Positions 43,101 through 52,980 of a stretch of 64,000 bases of DNA are shown here, in pieces. A program made the translations under genes and the position numbers. Positions within the stretch are counted from its first letter, which is position 1, and each line of letters begins with the position of its first letter. The notes beneath the pieces were generated by a model, which was not told the origin of the DNA, searched no databases, and worked only from the letters and a program-made list of their open reading frames with translations. Source of the DNA: Phanerodontia chrysosporium (lineage: Eukaryota > Basidiomycota > Agaricomycetes > Polyporales > Phanerochaetaceae); assembly GCA_001910725.1 (NCBI GenBank), contig MJGA01000021.1, positions 124,001 through 188,000 of the forward strand. The letters are read 5' to 3'.

Positions 43101-44685
43101 ACCCTGGATGAACGATGTGTCGTTGTTCACTCACATGGTCAGTGCATCACCAGCAAAAGTGATCCAAGCCTTTGAAACATGTCTATTTGACCCCGATGAA
43201 CCAGCAGCCGAGCACGTTCTTGCCACTACTACACAGAAACAGGAAAAAGTACTCGCGGACATCTATCATTTCCTCCAAACTACACGTGCCCCACAATGTC
43301 AAAGCCTTCAGGAAAAACAGCGATTCATCAAGAAAGCTTTGAAGTTTTATGTTTCCGGAAGGGCCATGTACAAAAGGCGAGGCACTACAGGACCTGCCAA
43401 GGTTATCTTTCGCCCTCACAAACGGGCTCAATTACTTCAAGCTGCGCACGAAGGTCATGGACACCGTGGTGTAGAAGCAGTTATGGCAACACTCAAAGAA
43501 CGATTCTACTGGCCAAGCATGTGGAATGATATCAAGCATCATGTGCAATCATGCCACCAGTGTCAGATTCGAAGTACACGGAAAGCAGAAGTGCCCATTA
43601 TGGTTTCAACACCATCAACACTATTTCTCAAGATTTACGTGGACATTATGTTCATGCCCAAGGCTCACGGCTATCGATACATTGCAGCTGCACGAGATGA
43701 CCTATCCGGGGCAGCAGAAGGATGTGCTCTCAAACGCAATACAGCTGTGAGCATGTGCAAATTCTTATGGGAACATATCTTCTGTCGGTATGGCGCAGTA
43801 GGACAAGTGGTCACGGATAACGGAAAAGAAGTGGAGGCAGCATTCTCAGAGCTTATGGACCGGTTCAGTATACCTCAAGTCAAGATTTCTGCCTACAACT
43901 CCAAGGCCAATGGCGTCGTAGAACGAGGACACTTCACTATACGCGAATCCATCGTCAAAGCTTGTGAAGGAAGAATCACAGACTGGCCCAAGCAAGTTCC
44001 GCATGCATTCTTTGCAGATAGGGTCACTGTGAGACGGCAAACTGGATATTCCCCCTACTACCTGCTTCATGGAGCTCATCCAACACTTCCTTTCGACCTC
44101 ACAGAAGCCACATTCATGGTTGATGGTTACAAGCGAGGCATGACATCAAGTGAATTACTAGCCTTACGTTTACGACAACTCCAGAAGCGCCCAGAAGACT
44201 TGGCCAAAGCTGCAGCAGTACTTAGCAAGCATCGGTTCAAAGCAAAAGAACAATTCGAGCGCCGCTATCAAACACGACTTGTTCGTGACTCTTACCCACC
44301 AGGCACTCTTGTTCTAATGCGAAACAAGGCGATAGAAGCTACCCTAGAGCGCAAACACAAGGACAGGTACCTAGGCCCCTACGAAGTTGTACGACGCACG
44401 CAGAATGGTGCCTACATCTTGCAAGAACTCGATGGCACTGTATGGAGACAAGCAATCGCCGCATTCCGGCTGATACCATACATATCAAGATCAAGTGAAT
44501 ACCTCGACGCAATCATGCACAGATTACAAGATAGTTCAGCCAACGAGGACTCAGACACAGATCCTTGGTACTCTGTTAGTGAAGGAGAACATGAAGCTCA
44601 AGCGCAGTCAAATAAATCATTGCCCTCGGGCGAAGATTCCTCCTTTCATGACAGCGACGCAAGCTCATATTCACCCTCATCTTAG
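40114..44685 (+). CDS. Pol polyprotein (RT, RNase H, integrase) with hydrophobic N-terminal region
   Basis: First ATG after the extra ORF is at 40114; the open frame begins upstream at 39784 but that part mirrors the extra ORF. Residues about 30-200 contain hydrophobic stretches (FFSYVLQLFRLMFPFRIMF, LGFEFILFALCMYLYDSVSF, CVLLTFYFFVLVATDYTVVV) that could be three to five membrane helices, unusual in Pol. RT follows from about 41,760 (RSRWFCVLKKSGKLRIVHDL, TVFDLYWGFDA, LPTGFTNSPAEFQ, catalytic box VFIDDLPIKG), then RNase H (VVLSVDSSIIAVGFILSQ). Integrase has an HHCC zinc finger (GHRGVEA to CHQCQ) and D, D, E in YVDIMFM, VTDNGKE and NGVVERGH. No chromodomain is visible; the tail is acidic and Ser-rich. 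The enzymatic motifs are all intact. Confidence 0.9.
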   Translation: MTGNDADTRIYPVERVSSLLEDSGLRVVSRLPAGRQFRFFSYVLQLFRLMFPFRIMFSLVFLGYVRVANADAFEDVEDGTPSLGSVAQVLDTSTPPSVVLAQAFRNAMTAIDKGRGDILGFEFILFALCMYLYDSVSFASRRGFPLFTSLYSLPCVLLTFYFFVLVATDYTVVVCTIAGATCILAAVVRFVAIHCADQYPWRELQTYPDQRTDLSAQATLERHLETSRAMDFKAHQNKSHGRDMMSSVKPAIDPGRMTRDATKPNAIKDPCPRNRTSIPSVIANNVKPTRSLPSTTGAVAFSGSPDPAAERITQPRDPGAYHDQTTDSEDTTWQLETMDTHGTFKRSKVNIHYVSIEEDSLDLEWDEVEPVMFTTNMDKFIEDLEEDDTIITFDGNQVFSYKQQMSSPEVLTAYKRVDRKVKPVPAVFPEDARVIRQFPEDPLKSIPSLTPHPPEFVPDGGRLTQEHLDNMNLNPEDFLWPEELKLFQHILKLNQNHFVFEDSQRGSFREDYFSPYIIPVVPHVPWAFKNIPIPLGIHQKVLDLLREKIAAGVYESSQSSYRSRWFCVLKKSGKLRIVHDLQPLNKVTIRDAGLPPNLDNFVEPFAGRQCYTVFDLYWGFDARKVHPKSRDLTAFLTPLGLLRITSLPTGFTNSPAEFQACVSFILQDEIPAYANVFIDDLPIKGPRSRYEDSLGQPEVLKDNPGIRRFIWEHALDVHRIIHRIGHAGGTFSPSKVQLAQEKVLIIGQKCTPEGRLPDSQKIDKILNWPPLKTVKDVRGFLGLCGTVRIWIKDYSTKARPLTELVRHDVEFIWDSRRQVAFEELKQAITSPPALRPIDYESAQPVVLSVDSSIIAVGFILSQYDEDHKKRPARYGSIPMNAIEARYSQPKLELYGLFRALRAYRLYIIGVKHLIVEVDAKYIKGMLNDPDLQPNATVNRWIQGILLFDFELVHVPAHKHRGPDALSRKEPEQGEVADEEDDSWLDDIPLHIPIQHTPWMNDVSLFTHMVSASPAKVIQAFETCLFDPDEPAAEHVLATTTQKQEKVLADIYHFLQTTRAPQCQSLQEKQRFIKKALKFYVSGRAMYKRRGTTGPAKVIFRPHKRAQLLQAAHEGHGHRGVEAVMATLKERFYWPSMWNDIKHHVQSCHQCQIRSTRKAEVPIMVSTPSTLFLKIYVDIMFMPKAHGYRYIAAARDDLSGAAEGCALKRNTAVSMCKFLWEHIFCRYGAVGQVVTDNGKEVEAAFSELMDRFSIPQVKISAYNSKANGVVERGHFTIRESIVKACEGRITDWPKQVPHAFFADRVTVRRQTGYSPYYLLHGAHPTLPFDLTEATFMVDGYKRGMTSSELLALRLRQLQKRPEDLAKAAAVLSKHRFKAKEQFERRYQTRLVRDSYPPGTLVLMRNKAIEATLERKHKDRYLGPYEVVRRTQNGAYILQELDGTVWRQAIAAFRLIPYISRSSEYLDAIMHRLQDSSANEDSDTDPWYSVSEGEHEAQAQSNKSLPSGEDSSFHDSDASSYSPSS

Positions 44686-44730
44686 GAGAGAAGCCAACTG
44701 GGGACAGTTGAAGTTCAAGCGACCCTCGGA

Positions 44731-45948
44731 TATCATGCATCAAAGGTGTTTGACACAAGATATGGATGAAATGGGCTTGAGTCTCTGTCATATCAGTGGG
44801 TGTGGGAAGACATGCCCAAACCCGGAGATCCCAGAAGGTGTGGGAATGTGCATCCATATTGGGAAAGAGTAGGAAAGAAGAGAGAAAGGGGCATGCTTAG
44901 GCTTGGAAAGCCTAGGAAGAGGTAAGAAGCAGCTGGAACATTGTGGAAAAGCGAAGAATACTGGGGAATCTGCTGGAATATTCTGGCAGAAGGGCCCAGA
45001 CTTGGACCCAGCACTCAGGATTTAGGGACTTTTGGAAGAGAACATTGCAGAAGGACATGGAACTTTATAGAATACTCTAGAATACTCCTAGTTTAAGGGG
45101 TATATAAACCCCACCCCTTGTATCCTCGCTAAGAGGAGCCTCTTGACACTAGACCGCTATCTAGTTCGTTCCTCCCTCTACGTCTTTTGCTCTTTGCTGT
45201 GTACTGTAGCGCGGCTGCTGCAGTGCCACTGGTGTTCTACGTCTACGTCGTTGTTGAGACCACTCTAGTCCGGCTCGTGCCCGGTGTCGAGTACTTTTTG
45301 TTGTACGTCATACGTTGGGTGGGAACATTCTAGTCCGGCTCTGCCACCGGTGTCGAGTGTTTGCCCTTCGTCTTTCCTTTTACGCTCTAGTCTGGCCTTT
45401 GCCCAGTGTCGAGTGTTCTACGTTGTTTGTGGTCACGCCCTACGTTGTTGTTGTTTGTGCACACCCTGCTAAGCTCTTGCTGACACAGAGTGTACCCCTT
45501 TCTTTCGCTGCCTGTACGTACTCTAGTCCGGCTCTGCCACCGGTGTCGAGTACGCTTTTGTGTTTGACGTTCACGGTCTTTAACGGACTCTTTTGTGTTT
45601 GCAGTTGCACGTCTTTTGGTCTCACTGGTTGTTTGGTTGTTTGTTGCACGTTGGACTCTTTTGTATTGTTTCCCAGTGGGTTGTAGCATTCGGGCTACCA
45701 CTCATTGTTTCTTAGGTCTATTTACAGGACAGCCTGTGAGTTGATCTAACCCTTACCCCTCCTTTGTAGACGAAACCCCCCCTTCACACCTCCAACCTCT
45801 ACCTTCTCAACACACACCTTTGCAGTCTACCTTTGTCCCCAACGAACGCCCGAGGCAGAAGCCGACCTAGGACTGGTCCGTCTAACTCGGTTCCTTAATT
45901 TGACTCACTCTCTTTGAGGAGGAGTTGAAAGCGGGATCAACCACGATA
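44731..45948 (+). repeat. 3' LTR of the 15.6-kb gypsy element
   Basis: 1218 bp, nearly identical to 30357-31574. A short purine run (AGGAGAGAAG, about 44,685) precedes it as possible polypurine tract. TSD CCGT follows at 45949-45952. Confidence 0.95.
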
Positions 45949-46111
45949 CCGTCTGGAGTCCTAGCCGCCCACACTCAGCGCCTGGCCACTCAGCGCCAGC
46001 GTCCTGATGGCGCATCACCCTTAGATGCCAGCGCATCCCGCTGCGCGCTCAGACACTGCCCGGATCACCGGTCTGCCTTGCAACCGGTCCCCCGGATCGC
46101 CGAGGAGGCAC

Positions 46112-46704
46112 TATCACAAAAATGCACTGCCCTAGCGCCTATACACCAAACCAACCAGCAATACTCACTGGCAAAGGTTTACCTGGACTACAAAAGGTGT
46201 AACCAAGCTTGAAGACGAGGTATAGAGACTAGAGAGGTGAGATGCGATGAGATTGAAGCTGGGGAGGCACCCCCAGCCCTCAGGGTTTATATACATGTGC
46301 ACCAGGTCCCCAGGGACCGGTGTTCAGGGTCCTAGCTACCTACTACGCTATTGGCTAGTGCCCTACAGGCATTCCTACATTCTCCTACACGTTCCTAAAT
46401 GTTCCTACGATGTCCCAGAAACCTCCAGAACGTTCCAGCACTGTCTGGACCTGTCCAGAGACCTCCAGGACTTTCTAGTCCATTCCGGAGTGTCTCGGCG
46501 CTTCCAGACCCTTGCCTGCTTCTAGACCTTCGACCATGTGACCCTGGGATACCGCACGTGTGCGCATCACGTGACCGCCGTATCACGTGACCAGCCCCGA
46601 GCCTAGGGCTGTCACTCCAGCACTTCTTCATGTCACAGTTCGGAGTAATCGCTTCTGTCACCTGCTGCCCCTAACCCTAAGGGTTGAGACGAAAAACTGT
46701 GACA
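46112..46704 (-). repeat. solo LTR of the dUTPase-bearing gypsy family
   Basis: On the minus strand it starts TGTCACAGTTTTTCG and ends TTTTTGTGATA, matching 63144-63744. It is flanked by GGCAC (46107-46111, 46705-46709), so it is a complete solo LTR of 593 bases that inserted into the chromovirus solo LTR after that had landed in copia. A TATATAC word (about 46,290) and four or more CCAGA/TCCAG-type words lie inside. Confidence 0.9.
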
Positions 46705-47160
46705 GGCACTGTCAACCCTGATGACTCCCCTCGCCGAGACACGCCGAGCTGATCAGCCTGATGACACAGCCTCGGCCCGACGCAGCCTCGAGACACTGCC
46801 AGCTGACACAGCCTCGTGACATAGCCCCGACACAGCCTCGCCGCGCAGTCCGCGTCGCAGCCTCAACGGCTATGCTGAGCACTGCCCATCAGCTTATGTA
46901 ATCGCATAGCCTGCCCTGAACTCCTGTAGTATATAAGAGTAGCACTCCTCGCTCCTGTCTGTCATCTCGACCTCTTGGTCAATACGGACAGGTAAGCCCA
47001 TCGTTTGTACTGTAGCTTACAACACTAAAACACCTTGGTCAATACGGACAGCTGCGCAAGTTAGTTCGTCGCTGCGTGATTCGCTCCGCTGCACCCAGTC
47101 GTCGTCGTCCCCATCCGTCCTCCCTCATGTAGCGTTGAGCCCCTGCTCCGCGACAGTCTC

Positions 47161-47534
47161 CTGGTCATCCAAGCGTTAGGAAATTGTTGCACTCTCGACG
47201 AGCGAAGCCGAATACGTCGCGCTCATGCACGCCGCGAAAGAGGCCCTCTGGCTGCGTAATTGCCTGCACGAAGTCTGGCAAATGCCCCTCCAGCCGACGC
47301 AGCTTTATTCGGACAACCAGAGCGCCATCGCCCTCGCGCGCGATGATCGCTACCACGCTCGGTCGAAGCACATTGACATTCGGTACCATTTCATTCGGTA
47401 CCACATCGAGCATGGCAATATTACCGTTATCTACTGTCCTACAGAGGATATGGTGGCCGACACGCTCACAAAAGTGCTCCCTTCGATGAAGGCCAAGCAC
47501 TTCGCTTCGTCCCTCGGACTCGCAAAGGCTTGAG
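47161..47534 (+). pseudogene. copia RNase H, 3' part of the interrupted polyprotein
   Basis: Continuation of 26521-30266 after the nested LTR and the GTCTC duplication. The copia RNase H tail is clear: EAEYVALMHAAKEALWLRN, QLYSDNQSAIALARDD, RSKHIDIRYHFIR, TEDMVADTLTKVLP, ending AKA at 47534, 6 bases before the 3' LTR with a GAGGGGGAG polypurine tract between. A TAG at about 47176 sits where the family normally has Gln (SSKR-stop-EI), so the polyprotein would stop early even without the insertions. Confidence 0.9.
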
Positions 47535-47540
47535 GGGGAG

Positions 47541-47958
47541 TGTTGAAGACTCGCGCCGCGCTTTGTGCAAGCGCCCACCGCCGCCACTTGCGTGGCGCGG
47601 AAGCAAAACTGCCTCGGCCGTCAAGCCACAACCTCGGACTTTCCGTAGATAGTATCCAGTAGTATTAGCTAATATTTTCCGTAGTATAAAAAGCCCCCCC
47701 TCTCAATTTTCGCCCGCTCAGAGACGTTTTCCCCCTTCTCTGAGTGTATGTACCATTTCCCCCGTAGATATTAGACTTGTACTGACCATTATATTAGTCT
47801 AGACTGAGTATCTACGGTTACAGGTACACAATAGAGACGTTTTCCCCCTTCTCTGAGCTCTAGACTGAGTATCTACGGTTACAGGCCTCGCTGCGCGCGC
47901 TGACCAGAGTCAGCGGCCCCCTGTCTGCGCAGAACCCGTCCAGAGACCGGTTCTGATA
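47541..47958 (+). repeat. copia 3' LTR
   Basis: 418 bp matching 24480-24897 with about six differences that I can see (for example TGTT/TGTC at the start). Preceded by the purine run GAGGGGGAG and followed by the duplication GAGTC at 47959-47963. Confidence 0.94.
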
Positions 47959-48109
47959 GAGTCTGTGCATGCCTGGGTTCCGGGTCACAGCTCCACAGTG
48001 GCTTGGTCTGCCTGCGCCATCCCTCCAGCTTTGGTATATATATTACAACAGGTCGGAATCCACAAGTTCAGCGCACAGCTCGAGAAGTAGCAATAGAGCA
48101 AGATCGATA

Positions 48110-51100
48110 TTACAAGCCACTCTGGGTGGGAGTCGGGGCCGCTTCCTCCGCGCGTTGGGAGGCGGCGGGGTTGGCTTCCAGTGTGCCCTCCTCTGCGTGC
48201 TGCTTATCCTCCGCTTTCTTGATCATCTTCTCCGTCTTCTCGAGGTATCGCAAGAGGTGCGCCTTCTCTGGGTCTCCTTCGTAGCGTTTGCGCAGCTCCG
48301 CGACCTTGGCGCTGACCAGCGTGCGCACAGCCTCTCGCTTCATCGTCCATTGCGGCAACTGTCGCTGGCCCTTGCCCCATGTATGCAACCAGCTCGGGTC
48401 GTGAGGCGGCGTATTCGGTCCTGGCGCGGTCTGGCTGTACTTGGCTCTCGCTGCCTTCCAGGCATCAAGCAGCTTCGGGATGTGCAGACGGTTGATAGAG
48501 ATGAGCGCTGTCACGAGCCGCCAGACACCCATCGGACTCGTGAGGTCGAAGCATATAGGATGACGGCTGGCAATGAGCACCGGCCGCTCCAGGCCAGGCT
48601 CGCTGTCCTGCTCTGTATAGGCGTAGTCGAGCGAGAGCTCAGGTCCGTCGGCCGTCATGCCAAAGACTGGAATGTCGACGATACCGCAGGCCTCGAGAAA
48701 GCGAGCTGCAGCGACATGGTTGACGAAATGCTGGTTGATGGCCTGGGGTATGTCACCGCCTTCCTTCTTCCACTCTGCAATCAAGACAGGGAGGTTTAAG
48801 TAGTTCTTGCCAGGCTTCAGGGGTTTCACAGGCTCTTCGACCTTCCTTTTGGCAACCCAGATGTCAGGCTGCCAGCCCGAGCGGTCAAAGTCCGGATCGA
48901 GGATCGTTCTCTTGGGTGCCGGGGGATCCTCCTTCACAGCTCCGCCGTCCGTCTCGCCTCTGTCGTCGTCGTCGTCGTCGTCGTCGTCGTCTTTGTTGTC
49001 CTCTCCGTCTTGTTCGTCCTTCTCGCCTCGCGTAGCGGGTTGCTCAGACGCAGCCGAAGGCGTCCCTTTTGTCCCTTTTGTCCCTCTCGTCTTTCTTGCC
49101 CCTCCAGAAGGGACGGGTGCAAGAGCGAACTCCCCTAGCGCTTGTTTCGGAATGTCGACAAGCAGACGTACGTAGGCGAGTGAGTCAGCGGTAGCCGTGC
49201 CCGACATGACTGCCGCGCGATCTACCACGGAGGTCTCGTCGAGGCGGTTGCTCCAATCGATGGCGCGCTGCGAGACTATATTGGCACGTGCGATCTCCTT
49301 CTTGGTTGCTTCGATTTTCATGGCTGTTTGTGTTGGTATCTGAGTGTTGCGCTTAGCACCATTGGCTTTCGTGATAGCCTGAGCAACAGCGTTGCTGCGA
49401 AGGAAGGGGGAGATGCGGTGAATAATACGGGAAGTTGACTGCATTTCAACCGTGCGCAACATGAGCTGTCCGCCCCATTCATTCCGACGCTCATCGTCTT
49501 CCTCGATGTGGCGATGAAAAGCAAGGTTCATCGGAAGCCTCAGCATACGTTCCAGTCTACGAACTCACTCAGGATAAGCATACCACAGAGCAGAAAGATG
49601 ATACTCACTGGTTATTACCGTCTGCTGTAGATTTCTCCGACGAACTTGCCCAGCCCACCAAGTTCTCCTTGATGGCATGCTTCCTGTCTCCGAACAAGTG
49701 CATGTGCAGCATGTCGATCGGAGCACGCCACGTAGCCTCGTTGACCGACTCCGGGGCGCGCTTAGAGTCCTCCTTGATAGAGGACAACAAGCTGTACACT
49801 TCGATGATGAGCGGGAGTGCTTTACGGATGTGCGCCGCAAGCTCGGCATCAGGTGACTGATCTCCTGAGGAAACTTCGTGGACCAGTCCTTCGCACCCGT
49901 CGGTGGACTTGAAGAGATGGAGGCTGGAGAATATATCGTCGAAAACTTCAAGCTGATCCCCCGACAGGGCGAGGCTGCAGCCGCTCGCAGGCCTCCACAT
50001 GCCCGAGTCATCCTGAACCAGTCCGTCAGTTTTATGCCTATGCAAGTGGATGACAAGCTTACGCGAGTGACGAGATCGGCCGGCCAGAGAATACGCGTAT
50101 GGAACAATAAGTACTTCCAGTGTTTCTCATTTGCAGCGGTAGATACGGGGAAAGCGTAACGGTCGAGCAAGAAATCGTGGATAATCCAGTTTCCAGGATT
50201 TTGTGCTGACTGAAAGGATCCCCTGGAAAAGAACACCGGCACTTTAGTTGTGGAACATGATGGCCATGGTAAATGGCCTTACTTGGAAACCGAGAGTTGC
50301 GAGGTGTATCGCATGTAGCGATCACGTTCAGAAGCAGCATTGCTAGCCGCGTGTATGAGTATCATGTGCATTGGGATTTTCGATGGAACGTACTCATCAG
50401 GGTTCAACAGGTCGGTAGCACCTTGCACATGAGGTTCTTCAGCCGCTTGAAGGGCGCCACTATCCGTATAATTAGCGGTTGAAGATCATAGCAATAATAC
50501 AGGTACAAAACACACGCACCCACCGTTGTTCTCCAACTCGACTTGTCGATCAGTAGATGGGGTTACAATCACGTCGTCTAACCAGCGGTGTACTCTGTCT
50601 TCAATCTTCTCGAACGGAAGCCAGAAGTTGAAGTTGTCCGCGCGCCACTGATCGAAGATATTCACTGGTCGTCGGAGGATAGGCACGTTGAGAGCTGCGT
50701 CACTGCGCAAGTCGCTTACGAGACTACGGAGGGACAAGATGGTGTGGTACACAGCGAGGATGTGTTGGGGGGAGACGAGGTCGAAGGTCAGCCGCGACCC
50801 CAAGTTGCACAGGTGGACCACGGGCTGTTGATAACATCAGATAGACGGATGGTTTGTCTGTATTAGGTACTCACGAAAGCGGCGCGCTGGGGGTTGTCTT
50901 CGTACCAACCAACGACAAAGGTTATCTCGGTTGCTGTTGGGTCGAATACGACGCCAATCACGGGGTGCGATAGCCCCCAAGCGCGGCGCTGATGCAGAAC
51001 AGCAGACATCGCTATTGCGAGCGTGCGTTTTGTGGCCATGCACAAGAACGGATGTCCACATATATCGGTTGTTGTTGATGGCTCCCAGTGGCGGAAGACG

Positions 51101-51908
51101 TGGGTGGAAGGAGGGACCCAACGCACTTCTTCGCCTGCATCGTCTTGATGTGGTAGACCGCCGATGAGCTCCGTCTCCGGAGATCTGACGGTCCCTCTGA
51201 CGGAGAACCGGTCGGTGTCTCCAGCAAGAACCGCGGCCACCAAGGGCACCCGCAGGCCATCGCACACATAGTGCATTGCAGGGTGCGTCCCCGGCACCCG
51301 CGGCATGCCGAACCGTGCGTCGTCCCTGGATAAGGAATTCTCAGACGTGATAAACCTCAAAGGAGGTCGTATGGACGTACTCAAGGAGAACGTCGCGGTC
51401 GATGTGGCTACATGCTGCCATGAGCGCGTATACCAGAACAGTCCCATAGTTCGGTGCAGAGTTATCGAGCTCGAGTTGACGGCGCTGGAGCCGGACGAGA
51501 TCGCATGTCCGTATGGCAGAGGCAAATACCGGAGCCAAGGGGCCGTCGCGCAGGCCGCTTGGACCGCCGAAAGCCTTGGAGTGCTCGTGCAGCTCGGCTA
51601 GCAGGTATTCGAGCCCATCATCGACGATAGGGTACGGCCCCTATCATAAATTGATTGAGCCCCCTGATCTGCTAAAGGCACTGGTCAACTCATTTGCGAC
51701 TCACAGTTGTAACCCAGGGCGGCAAAATCGACGCCTGGAGCAGAGTGCTACGCATGTTGCGCGCGGCCTCTGGCCAGTCGAGGCCACTCTCGTCTGCATC
51801 ATGATGCACGATGCGGTTACAAAGCTCCTGAAAGAGTTCTTCGCGGATATCTGAGCTCGATGAGGAGCCAAGAGAGCAGTATCCTCCCGATTCCGCAGCC
51901 CTGGCCAT
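48110..51908 (-). CDS. large hypothetical protein, copy 2; possible PD-(D/E)XK-like domain
   Basis: Paralogue of 20452-24150 with the same exon order and no premature stop seen. The ATG at 51908 gives MARAAESGGYCS. Exons follow for ELFQELCNRIVHHDADES, the shared tract 50277-51613, VPIDMLHMHLFGDRKHAIKE (49600-50045) and the long C-terminal exon (48110-49546), which has an Asp-rich low-complexity run (DDDDDDDD, about 48,961-48,995). The candidate nuclease signature is kept: WQPDIWV, LPVLIAEWKKEGGD, then AINQ. The C-terminus is HDPSWLHTWGKGQRQLPQWT followed by a charged helix, intact here. It is divergent to the helicase gene at 60103, with a chromovirus now lodged between them. Function unknown. 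Confidence 0.7.
50277..51613 (-). repeat. near-identical tract shared by the two gene copies (copy 2 side)
   Basis: Partner of 22523-23859, same length, constant offset of 27754 bases, about six substitutions. The outer exons of the two genes are much less alike. Confidence 0.75.
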
Positions 51909-51950
51909 GTTTAGTGCAGCGTTCGCGGTCAAGTCCAAATGTGGCAGCTT

Positions 51951-52192
51951 GCCAGACTCCTGACCATTCACCCAGGGACGTGTAGGGCTTTCTCAAGGAG
52001 TGTCGTGGCGGTTTTGACGGCTGTTATCTCGCGGATTGATTATCAGACTTTATCTCGTAATTACCGTTTTTGCCAGACTCCTGACCATTCACCCAGGGAT
52101 GTGTAGGGCTTTCTCAAGGAGTGTCGTGGCGGTTTTGACGGCTGTTATCTCGCGGATTGATTATCAGACTTTATCTCGTAATTACCGTTTTT
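51951..52192. repeat. 121-bp tandem duplication
   Basis: Two units (51951-52071, 52072-52192), each starting GCCAGACTCCTGACC, differ by about one base. It lies just upstream of gene copy 2 and 57 bases from the chromovirus, so it may sit in the promoter of copy 2. Confidence 0.9.
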
Positions 52193-52249
52193 GCTTGTAT
52201 GTCAGCACGTTTTATGTCATCTTTCGAAAGCCTCACGTCCCTGGGCGAC

Positions 52250-52942
52250 TGTCGCGGAGCTAGGGCTCAACGCTTCACGAGGGAGGGCAAGTGGGGAGGT
52301 CGACGACGAGGCGCGGCGGAGCGAGTCACGCAGCGACGCACAACTTATGCAGCTGTCCGTATTGACCAAGTGTATTAGCACTAGTAGCTACTGTACAAAC
52401 AACGGGCTTACCTGTCCGTATTGACCAAGAGGTCGAGATGACGGACAGGAGCGAGGGGAGCTACCCTTATATACTACAGGTCCTTTAGGGCAGGCTATAC
52501 GATTACATAAGCTGATGGGCAGCGCTCAGCATAGCCAGCGAGGCTGCGACGCGGGCTGCGCGGCGAGGCTGTGCGGGGGCTATGTCACGAGGCTATGTCA
52601 GCTGGCAGTGTCCGAGGCTGCGTCGGGCCGAGGCCGTGTCATCAGGCTGATCAGCTCGGCGTGTCTCGGCGAGGGGAGTCATCAGGGATGACAGTGCCTC
52701 CTCGGCGATCCGGGGAACCGGTTGCAAGGCAGACCGGTGATCCGGGCAGTGTCTGAGCGCGCAGCGGGATGCGCTGGCGTCTAGGGGTGATGCGCCATCA
52801 GGGTGCTGGCGCTGAATGGCCAGGCGCTGAGTGTGGGCGGCTAGGACTCCAGACGGCGCGAGGGCTGCTCGCCCGTTGGATTAATCGAGGAAAATGGCCA
52901 AAAATCGGCGAAAAATAGGGCGACACCGTCACATCCGTGACA
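52250..52942 (-). repeat. chromovirus 3' LTR
   Basis: 693 bp. Ends TGTCACGG on the coding strand and abuts the polypurine tract. Contains two exact copies of an 18-base word (52353-52370, 52412-52429), the second followed on the coding strand by GTAAGC. Confidence 0.95.
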
Positions 52943-52980
52943 TTACCCCCCTCCTAAAACCGAGCGTCCTCGCGAGGCTG

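Larger units (their letters stand above)
30357..45948 (+). mobile_element. 15.6-kb Ty3/gypsy retrotransposon with an extra ORF
   Basis: Two 1218-bp LTRs (30357-31574, 44731-45948) start TATCATGC and end CGATA, and the element is flanked by the 4-bp duplication CCGT (30353-30356, 45949-45952). The LTRs look almost identical (one visible change near the end, G/A), so insertion was recent. A likely primer site starts two bases after the left LTR (TGGAGCCCACCGCGAGG). Internal order: gag-protease ORF, a GC-rich extra ORF, then pol with RT, RNase H and integrase. The termini are TA..TA rather than TG..CA. Its size is about twice that of usual fungal gypsy elements. Confidence 0.92.
30267..47155 (+). 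mobile_element. solo LTR of a chromovirus, itself split by two insertions
   Basis: Begins TGTCACGGATGTGACGG and ends CTCCGCGACA, matching the 693-bp LTR of the chromovirus at 52250-59939 in plus orientation. It is flanked by GTCTC (30262-30266, 47156-47160). The LTR's own pieces are 30267-30356, 45953-46111 and 46710-47155, about 695 bases in total, so a single LTR with no internal sequence remains. It is noticeably diverged from the intact copies. It lies inside the RNase H region of copia. Confidence 0.9.
24480..47958 (+). mobile_element. Ty1/copia LTR retrotransposon, interrupted by nested insertions
   Basis: Two 418-bp LTRs (24480-24897, 47541-47958) flanked by the 5-bp duplication GAGTC (24475-24479, 47959-47963) define the element. 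Its own sequence is 24480-30266 plus 47161-47958, about 6.6 kb. The rest is a solo LTR and its nested insertions. Directly after the left LTR, GGTTATGAGCCC is complementary to the anticodon region of initiator tRNA-Met, as in the half-tRNA priming of Drosophila copia. LTR copies differ at several sites, mostly C/T or G/A, so it is the oldest element of the stack. The order gag, protease, integrase, RT, RNase H is that of Ty1/copia. Confidence 0.93.

Noticed and set aside
48958..49000. GTC trinucleotide run as a separate repeat element
   Set aside because: It is simply the coding run for Asp residues in gene copy 2 on the minus strand.
52250..52942. CRISPR-like array from the repeated 18-base word in the LTR
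   Set aside because: Only two copies, inside an LTR of a eukaryotic retrotransposon.
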